Part shown: positions 61,401 through 64,000 of the stretch, piece by piece
Position numbering within the stretch: the stretch's first letter is position 1
Layout of the letters: each line of letters starts with the position of its first letter
Source: Ctenopharyngodon idella
Taxonomy: Eukaryota > Chordata > Actinopteri > Cypriniformes > Xenocyprididae
Reading direction: 5' to 3'
Assembly: GCF_019924925.1 (NCBI RefSeq)
Contig: NC_067236.1
Location: forward strand, 3,782,501 to 3,846,500
Length of the DNA stretch: 64,000 bases
Notes under the pieces: model-generated
What the model was told of the DNA's origin: nothing
What the model saw: only the letters and a program-made list of their open reading frames with translations
Databases searched by the model: none
Position numbers and translations under genes: made by a program

Positions 61401-62988
61401 GAGTTGACAGATTTTGCAGAAAATCTCAGTGTATGATGGGCATTTTTTTGAGCCGATTTTAGAACACCTGCCCCCGTTTAAGCCTAGTCCCAGACTAAAA
61501 TGCATGTTTGAGCTGTTTTAACTGAAAGCAACTTGCACTGACATATCTTAAAATATGTCAGTGCCATTGTTTTGTCTCAAGATGCACACCAGTAATATTT
61601 TTTTTCCAAGGCATGTTTATAAAAGCTACTTAAATTTCCTAATTGAACTAAGGAATAATCCTGGCTTAATCTAAGCCCTGTCTGTGAAACCGGGCCATAT
61701 TGTTTTCATTTGTCATGTGTCTTCTACTAGTACCTAGTAGGTAGTGTATAATCCTCAGTGGTTTAGTGTATGAAGCTCAGTTTTTCTGTTACTATTTAAA
61801 AAGTCGGCAAGTGTATTTTGCCTAGTGTTTTAAAATCTGTTCAAATTTTAAGTCTTGTAGTGTTTTCCAGCCTTAAGTTGACACTGCTATAATTTTTTAG
61901 TGTCTCACATTAATCACCTGCACCCTCCCTCTTCTGATCAGCTGATATTGTCCAGACATCCAGTCGTCCTTCTAAGGAAGTCCACCCACAGCCCCAGACC
62001 TCTGAGAGACCACGGCGTTCCCTTCCCTCTGTCTCACTCACCAGCCCTACCACTACCCTGCCCAGGGACATCACTACGCCTACCAAGTCCAAATCCCGTT
62101 CCTACATGAGTCCTACCACTAGCTCCATGGCCAAGATTTCCCGCTCTGTTTCCATGGGTGACAACTTGAATGTCGTGGAACTAGGAGAAGACACAGGATC
62201 TTCAGACCCACGCCGGGGCTCAGGTTCTGACTATTCCAACCCTCGGAGCTCCTCCCAGAGCAAGCCCACCACTCCTGTTACCCAGGTGTCTTCCTTTAAT
62301 ACTTCGACGTCCCCATTTCCAGGCCCCTTCACGCCCCATGCAGCAGTCGTACCCACACTGAGCGCTGGCTCAACTGGAAACTCTTCCTCTAAAGGTCTCC
62401 AGGTCAAACTGACTGGCAGTGCTCGACCCCTGCTCCATATAGACATTCCCAATCCTCTTCCAGATAAACCTTTCTTATCTTCCCTCTCGCCGAGCAGCAA
62501 GAGCCCCAAGCTTGTACAAAAGGAAAAGGAGTCCTTGAGTAGAACCCCAACAACTCCCTCTTCACTTCCTGGAGCAGTTCACCTGCCCAACAGCATCGTA
62601 CAGCCGGTCACAGCTGTTTGTTTGAGCCCATCTGAAAACCCAGAACAGATTGAGCTCAATATGGTACTTATTCCCAGCCAGAGCAAGAACTTAACAGAAG
62701 CTGAACTTCACTCGCACACAGAGCCAAGAAAAGAGGATACCCCTGAGGCTGAGTGCTCCCCCATAAGCCAGTGCAGCCCAAGTCTTCTTCAGTCTTCCTC
62801 AGGAGCCCAAGACTCAGGTTTGCTGGGACATCAGTCTTCCCTCGTTCCATCTTCCATTCTGCTACGGCTTGGGCTGTCTAAACACTTGTTTACCAAAGGG
62901 CTCTGGCCTCTCTCATCCTCCTCCTCCTCCATCACTTCTTTCATCTCCTCTTCACCTTCTCCATCCATTAATCAATACCACCTGCAGG
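15833..62988 (+). CDS. mapkbp1: MAPK-binding protein 1 (MAPKBP1), N-terminal ~1528 residues; last exon(s) right of the window
   Basis: A large WD40 scaffold that binds JNK, restrains NOD2 signalling and localises to spindle poles. Human mutations cause nephronophthisis. Exons: 15833-15946, 20333-20424, 33730-33792, 34729-34786, 38845-39015, 39283-39420, 39612-39794, 39984-40001, 43114-43274, 44267-44456, 45892-46029, 47361-47545, 47781-47872, 52174-52299, 52384-52454, 53258-53379, 57241-57316, 57419-57530, 57645-57708, 57813-57935, 58019-58164, 58342-58388, 58494-58724, 59092-59216, 59636-59775, 59885-60070, 60169-60244, 60355-60644, 61942-62988. The frame stays open across all junctions (4585 nt, final phase 1). 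The protein starts MSVENTTIKSRLKNLLRSPS, nearly as human (MAVEGSTITSRIKNLLRSPS), followed by a double WD40 propeller and a Ser/Pro-rich tail. The C-terminal coiled coil known from the family is not in view. Confidence 0.95.
17889..17924 (+). CDS. mapkbp1: Candidate 36-nt in-frame cassette exon of mapkbp1 (intron 1)
   Basis: An open 36-nt segment encodes DSKAPIDSGYME. It is preceded by a strong pyrimidine tract and tttcag, and followed by GAG|gtctgt. Both neighbouring junctions are phase 0, so inclusion would insert 12 residues between SNK and VTLEKVLGIT without changing the frame. The human canonical protein, as I recall it, joins SSK directly to VTLEKV, so this would be an alternative or fish-specific exon. 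The donor is weaker than average. It is supported by signals only. Confidence 0.5.
18637..19107. mobile_element. Non-autonomous hAT-like element (TAGGGGTGCAC... type), 471 bp
   Basis: Ends TAGGGGTGCACAATTAATCG and CGTGCAGCCCTA are inverted (revcomp of right: TAGGGCTGCACG). The target duplications are gaaaatgc (18629-18636) and ggaaatgc (19108-19115), 7 of 8 identical. Subterminal 'AATCGCAATTAC'-type motifs occur at both ends. The interior has no coding sequence. Confidence 0.8.
19222..19473. mobile_element. TTAA-ended fold-back MITE
   Basis: Begins TTAAAGGGACAGTTCACCC and ends GGGTGAACTATCCCTTTAA, with 'ATGAAAATTCTGTCATCAT' and its complement inside both arms. TTAA at both ends suggests a piggyBac-type target duplication. 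This is a very common cyprinid family. Confidence 0.85.
20030..20215. repeat. Inverted-repeat MITE with AATTCGTATGAATTTGTA arm
   Basis: The left arm (about 20033-20065, 'ATTCGTATGAATTTGTATG') is complementary to the right arm (about 20160-20185, 'ACAAATTCATACGAAAT'). The spacer contains 'GTTAGGTTTAGGGGTGGGGG'. It resembles a cyprinid MITE. Exact ends are uncertain. Confidence 0.6.
20333..39794 (+). CDS. mapkbp1: mapkbp1 exons 2-7: first WD40 blades
   Basis: Exons 20333-20424, 33730-33792, 34729-34786, 38845-39015, 39283-39420 and 39612-39794. They encode 'VTLEKVLGITSAGSRALA', 'VVVLLNPKKNKQHHILNSS', 'KTITTLSFSPDGKYVVTGE', 'MPAVRVWDVAERTQVAELQ', 'IVSVGYQHDMIVNVWAWK', 'SYFVTAGNRHVKFWYLDH' and 'LLCEFNDKRTLDKWVELR', each close to human MAPKBP1. 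WD-type strand ends are VRVWDV, VNVWAW and VKFWYL. The 13.3-kb intron between 20424 and 33730 is the largest. One donor is gtggct (39016), the others are ordinary. Confidence 0.92.
21311..21480. repeat. Decayed hAT-like MITE (TAGGGCTGTGAGATTAAT...)
   Basis: Starts with TAGGGCTGTGAGATTAATTG and contains 'TAATCGTTTGAAATAATCATGA' type motifs, like the element at 18637. The partner end is lost or degraded. Confidence 0.5.
21714..21935 (-). repeat. Interspersed cyprinid repeat ('AGTTCAAAAGTTTAGGGTCAG' family), 5' fragment
   Basis: Shares 'TTCAAAAGTTT.GGGTCAGTA' and 'AATGCTGTTCTTTCGAACTTT' with the copies at 46090, 51605, 55618 and 37590 (orientation here taken opposite to the 51605 copy). No coding sequence. 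Confidence 0.7.
23557..24050. repeat. Two tandem ~300-bp units containing 'CCTAACCCT' and 'TGTCCCCACAA'
   Basis: Unit 1 starts near 23557 ('TTTATACTGTTCAAACTGTATA') and unit 2 near 23855 ('TTTATACTGTACAAAACTGTG'). Both contain CCTAACCCTA, 'AAAATGTCCCCACAA' and 'GCATTTTTACATTT' in the same order, with a CA/CG microsatellite (23782-23811) between them. A third, divergent copy is near 26337-26560. They are known as ordinary dispersed fish repeats. Confidence 0.75.
25572..25596. repeat. (TG)n microsatellite
   Basis: About 12 TG units followed by TA-rich sequence. Confidence 0.85.
25625..25680. mobile_element. End fragment of a Tc1-type MITE ('GCCAGACATCACTTTTGGCC')
   Basis: Shares 'GCCAGACATCACTTTTGGCC' with the right end of the element at 40328-40866 and is followed by 'ATGACTATATAT'. 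Only this end is visible here. Confidence 0.6.
25768..25817. repeat. (TA)n/(CA)n microsatellite
   Basis: TA run from about 25774 to 25800 followed by CACACACACACA. Confidence 0.85.
26903..26967. repeat. (AT)n microsatellite, left flank of a Tc1 insertion
   Basis: About 32 AT units, ending where the transposon TIR begins ('CTATATTGCCAAAAG'). Confidence 0.9.
26969..27576 (-). mobile_element. Internally deleted Tc1/mariner element
   Basis: TIRs ATATTGCCAAAAGTTTTGGG (left) and CCCAATACTTTTGGCAATAT (right, inverted) enclose about 0.6 kb with a piece of transposase on the minus strand (27206-27529). It sits inside a TA microsatellite, in keeping with Tc1 insertion at TA. The deletion removed the helix-turn-helix and the first catalytic Asp region, so it cannot transpose by itself. 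Confidence 0.85.
27206..27529 (-). pseudogene. Tc1-like transposase, C-terminal DDE fragment (107 codons)
   Basis: The minus-strand open frame contains 'GGGGIMVWGCFSG', 'LFQHDCAPVHKARSIKTWM' and 'DWPAQSPDFNPIEHLWYEL', the C-terminal half of the Tc1 transposase catalytic domain. It includes the second Asp (in QHDCAPVH) and the Glu of NPIEHLW. The N-terminal paired-like domain and first catalytic Asp are missing. It is a dead fragment. Confidence 0.88.
27577..27674. repeat. (AT)n microsatellite, right flank of a Tc1 insertion
   Basis: TA runs at 27580-27602 and 27616-27674, separated by 'GGGAGTACCGT'. Both are adjacent to the Tc1 right TIR. Confidence 0.9.
28238..28300. repeat. Short 'CTAGCAACCACCC' type repeat
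   Basis: Loose tandem of 'ACCCTAGCAACCACCC' and 'CTGTAGCAACAGTC' motifs, like the common zebrafish minisatellite. Confidence 0.5.
29383..30222. mobile_element. 840-bp near-perfect palindrome, TTAA-ended fold-back element
   Basis: Begins TTAAAGGATTAGTTCACTTT and ends AAGTGAACTAATCCTTTAA. The left arm to about 29790 is almost completely complementary to the right arm from about 29817. For example, 'TCCAGGATTTTTCTCCATAT' pairs with 'ATATGGAGAAAAATCCTGGA', and 'GGTCTTATCTAGCGAAACGA' pairs with 'TCGTTTCGCTAGATAAGACC'. The loop is about 25 nt (AAAATGTAACTGGCGCTGCG). There is no protein coding content. TTAA ends point to a piggyBac-type MITE. Confidence 0.9.
32200..32552. mobile_element. TTAA-ended fold-back MITE ('TTAAAGGAACACTCCAC')
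   Basis: Left end TTAAAGGAACACTCCACTTT, right end AAAGTGGAGTGTTCCTTTAA. Arms of about 110 bp pair nearly completely, including 'GAATCCATTCAGCCGAT' with 'ATCGGCTGAATGGATTC'. The spacer is about 130 bp with no coding sequence. Confidence 0.88.
33250..33410. repeat. 'TACCATGGTA'-type interspersed repeat
   Basis: Repeated 'AATACCATGG', 'ACCATAGTAC', 'AGGTACTTCTAAGAATACC' and 'CATGGTAACTG' motifs over about 160 bp. A similar short copy lies at 48606-48665. Common in cyprinids. Confidence 0.55.
33565..33645 (+). repeat. Possible tRNA-derived SINE fragment
   Basis: 'GGGTTAGTGGTCAAAGATC' resembles a Pol III A box in tRNA-like SINEs, and 'GCTGCTAACCCAAAGGTTGT' occupies the anticodon-arm position. 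A clear B box (GGTTCGANNC) is not intact, so this is a decayed fragment at best. Confidence 0.4.
33918..34180. mobile_element. Probable TTAA-type MITE with 'GGTTCACACAGAAC' inverted ends
   Basis: The left end TTAAAGGGCCGGTTCACACAG and an inverted 'GTTCTGTGTGAAC' near 34162-34174 form TIRs. The right terminal TTAA is not clear, so the exact end is approximate. Confidence 0.55.
35713..36335. mobile_element. Putative element with TTTTATAAAACGGTTA inverted ends
   Basis: Left 'TTTTATAAAACGGTTAGT' (about 35719-35737) and right 'GGTAACCGTTTTATAAAAG' (about 36315-36333) are complementary over about 16 bp, about 620 bp apart. The interior includes a second inverted pair 'TGTTTTATTCACGATAAAACA' (about 35770-35791). 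It is non-coding. Confidence 0.6.
36340..36460. repeat. Hairpin with ~45-bp arms ('GCTGTATCGTGAATAAGTCA')
   Basis: Left arm 'GTGCTGTATCGTGAATAAGT' to 'CATGGCTGAAGG' pairs with right arm 'CCTTCAGCCGTGACTTATTC', with few mismatches, leaving a loop of about 25 nt. Together with the flanking 35713 element it may form the end structure of a single mobile element. Confidence 0.75.
37595..37900 (+). repeat. Interspersed cyprinid repeat ('GGCTGCATTTATTTGATCAA')
   Basis: Nearly identical in order to the copies at 51605-52075 and 55618-56945, including 'TCCAGTCTTCAGTGTCA' and 'AAATCATTCTAATAT'. It is truncated where the next MITE begins. Confidence 0.8.
37906..38770. mobile_element. Long fold-back MITE of the 'TTCACCCAAAAATGAAAATT' family
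   Basis: About 865 bp with arms complementary over most of their length: 'ATGAAAATTCTGTCATTA' to 'CTGTCATTAATTG' type ends, with 'GTAAGAAC', 'TTCATCTTCGGAACAC' and 'GGCTCAGTGAGGC' mirrored on the other side. The core is 'GAAGCTTCGAAGCTTTACGA'-like in both arms. It is a sister of the element at 55700. The left TTAA is degraded here. Confidence 0.8.
39984..40001 (+). CDS. mapkbp1: mapkbp1 18-nt microexon (KNDSFA)
   Basis: Six codons AAA AAT GAC AGT TTC GCA lie between tgtccag and gtaagt. Joined in frame, the protein reads VELR-KNDSFA-TSMATSLSVSEDLIFCG. Human MAPKBP1 reads VELR-NVDSFTTTVAHCISVSQDYIFCG at the same place, so the six residues are needed for collinearity. The exon is too short for routine open-frame detection but is well supported by both splice sites and the protein match. 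Confidence 0.85.
40328..40866. mobile_element. Tc1/mariner-type non-autonomous element (GGCCAAAAGTGAT TIRs)
   Basis: Left TIR AGTAGTGGCCAAAAGTGAT and right TIR ATCACTTTTGGCCTCTACT are inverted repeats flanked by TA. The interior (about 0.5 kb) is non-coding and includes a poly(A) run at about 40536-40552. A fragment of the same family is at 25625-25680. Confidence 0.8.
40895..40965. repeat. hAT-like MITE end ('CAGTGTTGGGTGTAACGCG')
   Basis: The known fish motif CAGTGTTGGG..TAACGCGTTACTAAGTAAC is present. The other end was not clearly found, so only the recognisable end is reported. Confidence 0.55.
41549..41903. mobile_element. TA-flanked MITE with 'AGTCAAA...TTATTCAGACA' ends, copy 1
   Basis: Left 'AGTCAAATCAATAATTATTC', right 'GAATAAATTTTGGTTTGACT' (inverted). 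Nearly the same sequence recurs at 48832-49204 ('GTGGGTGCAGGACACTAT' is in both), so copy-to-copy comparison defines the ends. Tc1/mariner-like by TA flanks; non-coding. Confidence 0.85.
43114..57935 (+). CDS. mapkbp1: mapkbp1 WD40 exons 43114-43274 through 57813-57935
   Basis: Twelve exons encode the remaining WD40 blades. Landmarks in order are 'LIFCGCADGTVRAFSP', 'WLSCVYNDHSLYVWDVRD', 'FLSCSSDNTIRLWNTDA', 'MCVSPDGLHLASGDRNGTLR', 'AHDSEILCLEYSKPET', 'LLATASRDRLIHVLDAEQ', 'MISCGADKSIYFRTAQK', 'YTVIGCQDRSIRIF', 'VATSCSDKNISIFDF', 'KFTNDCKHLISVSGDSCI' and 'FVWRLCPELTIKMRQRL'. The order and residue content match human MAPKBP1 almost block for block. Introns are up to 4.3 kb. Donors gtctgt (47546) and gtttgt (53380) are non-optimal. 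Confidence 0.93.
43275..44266 (+). other. mapkbp1 intron, 992 nt
   Basis: AT-rich unique sequence. I see no repeat or gene. Confidence 0.6.
44457..45891 (+). other. mapkbp1 intron with AT-rich tandem array
   Basis: The donor gtgagg at 44457 is followed after about 60 nt by an AAAATAAAATA-type array (44516-44830). From 44840 to 45891 I see nothing recognisable. Confidence 0.6.
44516..44830. repeat. AAAATAAAATA/AATCAAAAATAT low-complexity tandem array
   Basis: Five-base AAAAT units alternate with a higher-order unit 'AATAATCAAAAATATAAAAT' that recurs at least four times over about 315 bp. It begins about 60 nt downstream of an exon donor. Confidence 0.88.
46095..46370 (-). repeat. Interspersed cyprinid repeat ('CCCCAAACTTTTGACC' family), reverse copy
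   Basis: Contains 'TTCAAAAGTTTGGGGTTAG', 'AATGCTGTTCTTTCGAACTTT', 'CAACTGTTTTCAACATTG' and 'CCCCAAACTTTTGACC', the complement of parts of the copies at 51605 and 55618. Confidence 0.75.
46987..47297. mobile_element. TTAA-ended fold-back MITE
   Basis: Left TTAAAGGGATAGTTCACCC, right GGGTGAACTAACCCTTTAA. Arms include 'AATTCTGTCCTCATTTACTC' and 'GAGTAAATGATGGCAGAATT'. A second internal inverted pair 'CAATGGCTACCGTTAAC'/'GTTGACGGTAGCCATTG' makes nearly the whole 311 bp complementary. Confidence 0.88.
48832..49204. mobile_element. TA-flanked MITE with 'AGTCAAACCAAA' ends, copy 2
   Basis: Left 'ATAGTCAAACCAAAAATTAT', right 'ATAAATTCTGGTTTGACTGT'. It is colinear with 41549-41903 over its full length, with a 30-nt insertion near 49062-49090. 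Non-coding. Confidence 0.85.
49918..50752. mobile_element. 835-bp TTAA-ended MITE with a small internal open frame
   Basis: Left end TTAAAGGGATAGTTCACCC. The right end is 'ATATTCCTTTAA' (degraded), preceded by the inverted 'GAGGGTGAGTAAATCATGGG'. Arms also share 'GTATATGACTATCTTCTTTC' and complement. Between them is a GC-richer core with an ATG open frame at 50372-50566. Confidence 0.85.
50372..50566 (+). pseudogene. Open frame in MITE core (MSEDFDIREEELEFFAQPYL...), probable captured gene or transposon fragment
   Basis: Sixty-four codons starting MSEDFDIREEELEFFAQPYL, with an acidic N-terminus. I recall similar 'DxREEEEEFFTQPYMFEPEYT'-type N-termini in fish transposon- or P2X7-like-domain predicted proteins, but I cannot verify this. 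After about residue 24 the frame ('LREVSKLTILLHPASYI') looks non-homologous. It lies inside the MITE and has no own promoter, so it is most likely a captured remnant. Confidence 0.4.
51605..52075 (+). repeat. Interspersed cyprinid repeat, most complete copy in the window
   Basis: Runs from 'CTTATGCTCACTAAGACTGC' to 'GACCCCAAACTTTTGAACAG'. Contains 'TTTATTTGATCAAAAATACAG', 'TTACTTCAGTCTTCAGTGT', 'AACAGTTGTGCTGCTTAATA' and 'GTATTAATTTCTTTTAAAA'. It ends about 100 nt before the mapkbp1 exon at 52174. Family name not assigned. Confidence 0.8.
52455..53257 (+). other. mapkbp1 intron, 803 nt, with interspersed repeat
   Basis: The part 52567-53000 starts 'AAGTCAAGTCACCTTTATTT' and includes 'TTTCAAAGCAGCTTCACAGT', typical of a widespread cyprinid repeat. 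The rest is unassigned. Confidence 0.55.
54227..54265. repeat. (AT)n microsatellite
   Basis: About 18 AT units followed by TATATAAAGG. Confidence 0.9.
54273..54365. mobile_element. hAT-like element end ('GGGGTGGAAGAAAAAATCGAT')
   Basis: 'GGGGTGGAAGAAAAAATCGA' followed by 'TCGATGCATCGCAATTCT' and 'AGAATCGATTCTTAG' matches the style of common fish hAT-like termini. The internal TCGAT-containing repeats are imperfect inversions. Confidence 0.55.
54397..54540 (-). pseudogene. Tc1-like transposase N-terminal helix-turn-helix fragment
   Basis: On the minus strand, ATG (54538-54540) opens 48 codons reading MAPHGREMSQDLRKKIISLH, then 'QKGEGYKKISKALLISQNTV' and 'AKMVKK'. This matches the paired-like HTH start of Tc1-family transposases (SQDLRKRIV.LH..G.GYK.ISKAL...TV). 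It ends in unrelated sequence with a stop, so only the DNA-binding N-terminus survives. The upstream flank (54541-54720) includes a likely TIR end 'CAGTGGGGTGTACTC'. Confidence 0.85.
55391..55421. repeat. Poly(T) run, 31 nt
   Basis: Uninterrupted T tract in a mapkbp1 intron. It could be the reverse of a poly(A) tail of a decayed retroelement, but no body was recognised next to it. Confidence 0.8.
55618..56945 (+). repeat. Interspersed cyprinid repeat split by a TTAA MITE
   Basis: The left part (55618-55699) ends 'TTGATCAAAAATGCAGT'. The right part (from about 56575) continues with 'CAGTAATATGGTGAAATA', exactly the order seen uninterrupted at 51605-51680. The MITE at 55700-56564 has therefore inserted into an older repeat. 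Confidence 0.85.
55700..56564. mobile_element. Long TTAA-ended fold-back MITE (nested)
   Basis: Left TTAAAGGGTTAGTTCACCC, right GGTTGAACTAACCCTTAA. Arms are complementary through 'GTTCATCTTCGGAACACA' and 'GGCTCAGTGAGGCCTCCAT' mirrors, to a core with 'TTCATGAAGCTTCGAAGC' in both orientations. It is a sister of 37906-38770. Confidence 0.88.
56955..57106 (+). mobile_element. Short poly(A)-tailed retrosequence
   Basis: About 130 bp of GC-richer sequence ('CCCGATCCCGTTCCCCTC', 'CTGCTTCCTGTCTTGCC') ends 'TAATAAATGCATAAGGCC' and 18 As. It interrupts the repeat that continues at 'AGTATTAATTTCC'. This looks like a processed, reverse-transcribed insert (SINE-like or 3' UTR piece); its source is not recognised. 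Confidence 0.6.
58019..60644 (+). CDS. mapkbp1: mapkbp1 acidic and Ser/Pro-rich linker exons
   Basis: Exons 58019-58164, 58342-58388, 58494-58724, 59092-59216, 59636-59775, 59885-60070, 60169-60244 and 60355-60644. They encode disordered sequence after the propellers: 'SSDSDKDVEEEEGIEDEDE', 'VKSMLDLRQLESFA' (human: VRSMLDLRQLETLA), 'SPDSACSMEYSSSRLSSPEH' (human: SPDSACSVDYSSSCLSSPEH), 'EPLSVDGNSSELD', 'QTPDQEAFLKRHF' (human: QTPDQEQFLKQHF) and 'KAQSIHNIS'. The conserved islands are probably short protein-interaction or phosphorylation motifs. Confidence 0.92.
58725..59091 (+). other. mapkbp1 intron, 367 nt
   Basis: No recognisable repeat or gene. Confidence 0.6.
59269..59543. mobile_element. 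TTAA-ended MITE, degraded
   Basis: Left TTAATTCACACAAAAATGAA, right 'TTTAGGTGGCGTATTCCTTTAA'. The arms carry 'AAAATTCTGTGATCATTTAC' and its partial complement. It sits in the intron before exon 59636. Confidence 0.75.
60849..61144. mobile_element. MITE with GGGGCCTCATTTATAA / TTTTATAAAGCCCC ends
   Basis: The terminal 14-16 bp are imperfect inverted repeats, flanked on both sides by ccag/agg-like sequence. The 296-bp body includes 'TTGCGTACGCACAAAATGGG' and 'ACGCGCGCAAATTC'. Non-coding. Confidence 0.65.
61478..61697. repeat. Dispersed repeat ('GCCTAGTCCCAGACTAAAAT' to 'GTCTGTGAAACCGGGCC')
   Basis: A segment of recognisable fish repeat, with 'ACATATCTTAAAATATGTCAG' hairpin-like core at about 61540-61563. 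The left terminus that would mirror 'GGCCCGGTTTCACAGACAGG' is missing. Confidence 0.6.
61942..62988 (+). CDS. mapkbp1: mapkbp1 large Ser/Pro-rich exon, last one inside the window
   Basis: A 1047-nt exon with acceptor ctgatcag at 61941 and donor G|gtgagg at 62988/62989. It encodes 'SERPRRSLPSVSLTSPTTT', 'SYMSPTTSSMAKISRSVSMG' (human: TTSSMAKISRSISVGENL) and 'LLHIDIPNPLPDKPFLSSLS' (human: LVLDIPKPLPDRPTLAAFS), then a variable Ser-rich end with a polyserine stretch. If the donor were not used, translation would stop at 63006-63008. The family's C-terminal dimerising coiled coil is absent up to here, so a downstream exon is expected and the donor is preferred. Confidence 0.85.
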
Positions 62989-63394
62989 GTGAGGCATGCC
63001 CTTACTAACACTTTCTGTAACATCCATCTTCTAAACCAGTGGTACTCAGCCAGTTTATGGGCCAAGTTAACACATTTATTTTACTTGCTAAAACATTCTT
63101 TATTAAACCAAACCAAATTTAAGGTTCATCCCTTAAAGCATCAACTTTAATTCATTGTGTAAAGGTGTATGTACATACAACACTTAAAGTAGAAGCTTCC
63201 TGGATCAACATCCTTTGATGCAACAACATTCCTACTAATCAAATTATTGCCCTCTGATTTTATATTTATGGCCAGGAACAACGTTCCTATAAACTGATCA
63301 TTGACCTCTGATTTTAGGGTAGATTTATGTTTAGGTTATGACAAGAGTTTATTCAATCTCCTGGAAGGCCACTTTTCTGCAAAGTTTAGCTCTA

Positions 63395-63681
63395 TTAAAG
63401 GATTAGTTCACTTTCAAGCTTTATTCACCCTCAAGCCATTCTAGGTGTATATGACTTTCTTGTTTCTGACGTAGACAATCGGAGAAATATAAATAAATAT
63501 CCTGACGCATCCGAGCTTTGTAATGGCAGTAATGCGCTACCAAATGAGCATGAGCTGAAGAAAGTGTCTCCATCCACATCCATCCATCATAAACATATTC
63601 CACACAGCTCCAGAGGGTTAATAAAGGCCTTCTGAAGTGAAGCGATGCGTTTGTTAGTTTGAAAGTGAACTAATCCTTTAA
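63395..63681. mobile_element. TTAA-ended MITE (nested)
   Basis: Left TTAAAGGATTAGTTCACTTT, right AAAGTGAACTAATCCTTTAA. The two ends are perfect inverted repeats over 20 bp. Inserted between 'AAAGTTTAGCTCTA' and 'ACCTGCCTGGACA', which belong to one older repeat. Confidence 0.85.
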
Positions 63682-63697
63682 ACCTGCCTGGACATTT

Positions 63698-63960
63698 TTA
63701 GGGATCTTGAAGACTTTGATTAGCTGTTTCAGGTGTGTTTAATTAGGGCTAGACCTAAATTCTGTTGGAAAGTGGCCCTCCAGAAGCAGGATTGGGCATC
63801 CTTGGGATAGGTCAAGAGTGTCCAAACCTACTCCTGGAGGTCTGCCTTCCTTTAGTGTTTAGCTACAACCCTAGTTAATCACACCAGAACCTGTTAATCA
63901 AGGTCTTTAGAATTAAGGATGGAGTTGGAGTTAAACACTGCAAGAAAGTGAGCCTCCTAG
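63698..63960. repeat. Dispersed fish repeat ('CCTACTCCTGGAGGTCTGCC')
   Basis: Palindromic organisation: 'GGAAAGTGGCCCTCCAGAAGCAGG' style on one side, 'TACTCCTGGAGGTCTGCC' on the other, with 'GATTAGCTGTTTCAGGTGTG' and 'CACACCAGAACCTGTTAATC' mirrored. The 63335-63394 segment is part of the same family. Confidence 0.65.
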
Positions 63961-64000
63961 AGAAATATTGGACCTGGAACAACATTCCTACCAACCAGTC

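Larger units (their letters stand above)
60645..61941 (+). other. mapkbp1 intron, 1.3 kb
   Basis: Contains the GGGGCCTCATTTATAA element (60849-61144) and a 'GCCTAGTCCCAGACTAAAAT' repeat (61478-61697). No gene is supported. Confidence 0.6.
62989..64000 (+). other. mapkbp1 last visible intron with a nested repeat complex
   Basis: Downstream of donor gtgagg. Contains a repeat of the 'CTCCTGGAGG...TTTAGCTCCAACCCTA' fish family, split at 63395-63681 by a TTAA MITE. No exon found before the window ends. Confidence 0.6.

Noticed and set aside
62989..63008. Reading mapkbp1 through to the stop codon at 63006-63008
   Set aside because: The sequence has a good donor (G|gtgagg) at 62988/62989, and the family's C-terminal coiled coil has not yet appeared. 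Retained only as an alternative.
1..64000. Endogenous retrovirus, LINE coding region, CRISPR array or prokaryotic-type defence system
   Set aside because: I searched for reverse transcriptase, integrase and capsid-like motifs and for regularly spaced direct repeats; none was seen.

Overview
The window is vertebrate nuclear DNA, almost certainly from a cyprinid-type teleost. It has GT/AG-spliced genes with large AT-rich introns and abundant (TA)n and (CA)n microsatellites. It is dense in DNA-transposon debris: Tc1-like, hAT-like and TTAA-ended fold-back MITEs of the 'TTAAAGGGATAGTTCACCC' kind, which are very common in carp- and zebrafish-like genomes. Everything recognisable as a host gene is on the + strand.

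Layout: (1) 1-12195 is the 3' half of mga (MAX gene-associated protein): 13 coding exons from 78 to 10762, including the bHLHZip domain, then a long 3' UTR. (2) 12934-14049 is a single-exon rhodopsin-class GPCR of 371 residues, P2Y/oxoglutarate-receptor-like in its motifs but not assigned to an orthologue. (3) A promoter-like segment with CpGs, a CCAAT box and a CRE-like site lies around 15300-15700. (4) From 15833 to beyond the right edge lies mapkbp1 (MAPK-binding protein 1, a JNK-binding WD40 scaffold and paralogue of WDR62). I placed 29 coding exons that read in one uninterrupted frame (4585 nt, about 1528 codons) up to a donor at 62988/62989. The C-terminal exon or exons lie outside the window. 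The adjacency of mga and mapkbp1 matches my recollection of the MGA-MAPKBP1 pair on human 15q15.

The least obvious coding items are an 18-nt mapkbp1 microexon (39984-40001, KNDSFA), which aligns with the human protein, and a candidate 36-nt in-frame cassette exon in intron 1 (17889-17924). The mga bHLH basic region carries Arg where MAX, and as I recall human MGA, have the E-box-contacting His.

The introns of mga and mapkbp1 hold most of the remaining structure: an 840-bp near-perfect palindrome, about ten TTAA-ended fold-back MITEs (two of them nested inside older repeats), two pieces of Tc1 transposase coding sequence, several Tc1-type and hAT-type non-autonomous elements with recognisable inverted ends, and AT-rich low-complexity arrays. 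I found no prokaryote-type system, CRISPR array, rRNA or intact tRNA gene, and no autonomous transposon. Exon boundaries were placed by eye from splice consensus, frame continuity and similarity to remembered human proteins; no alignment was run.
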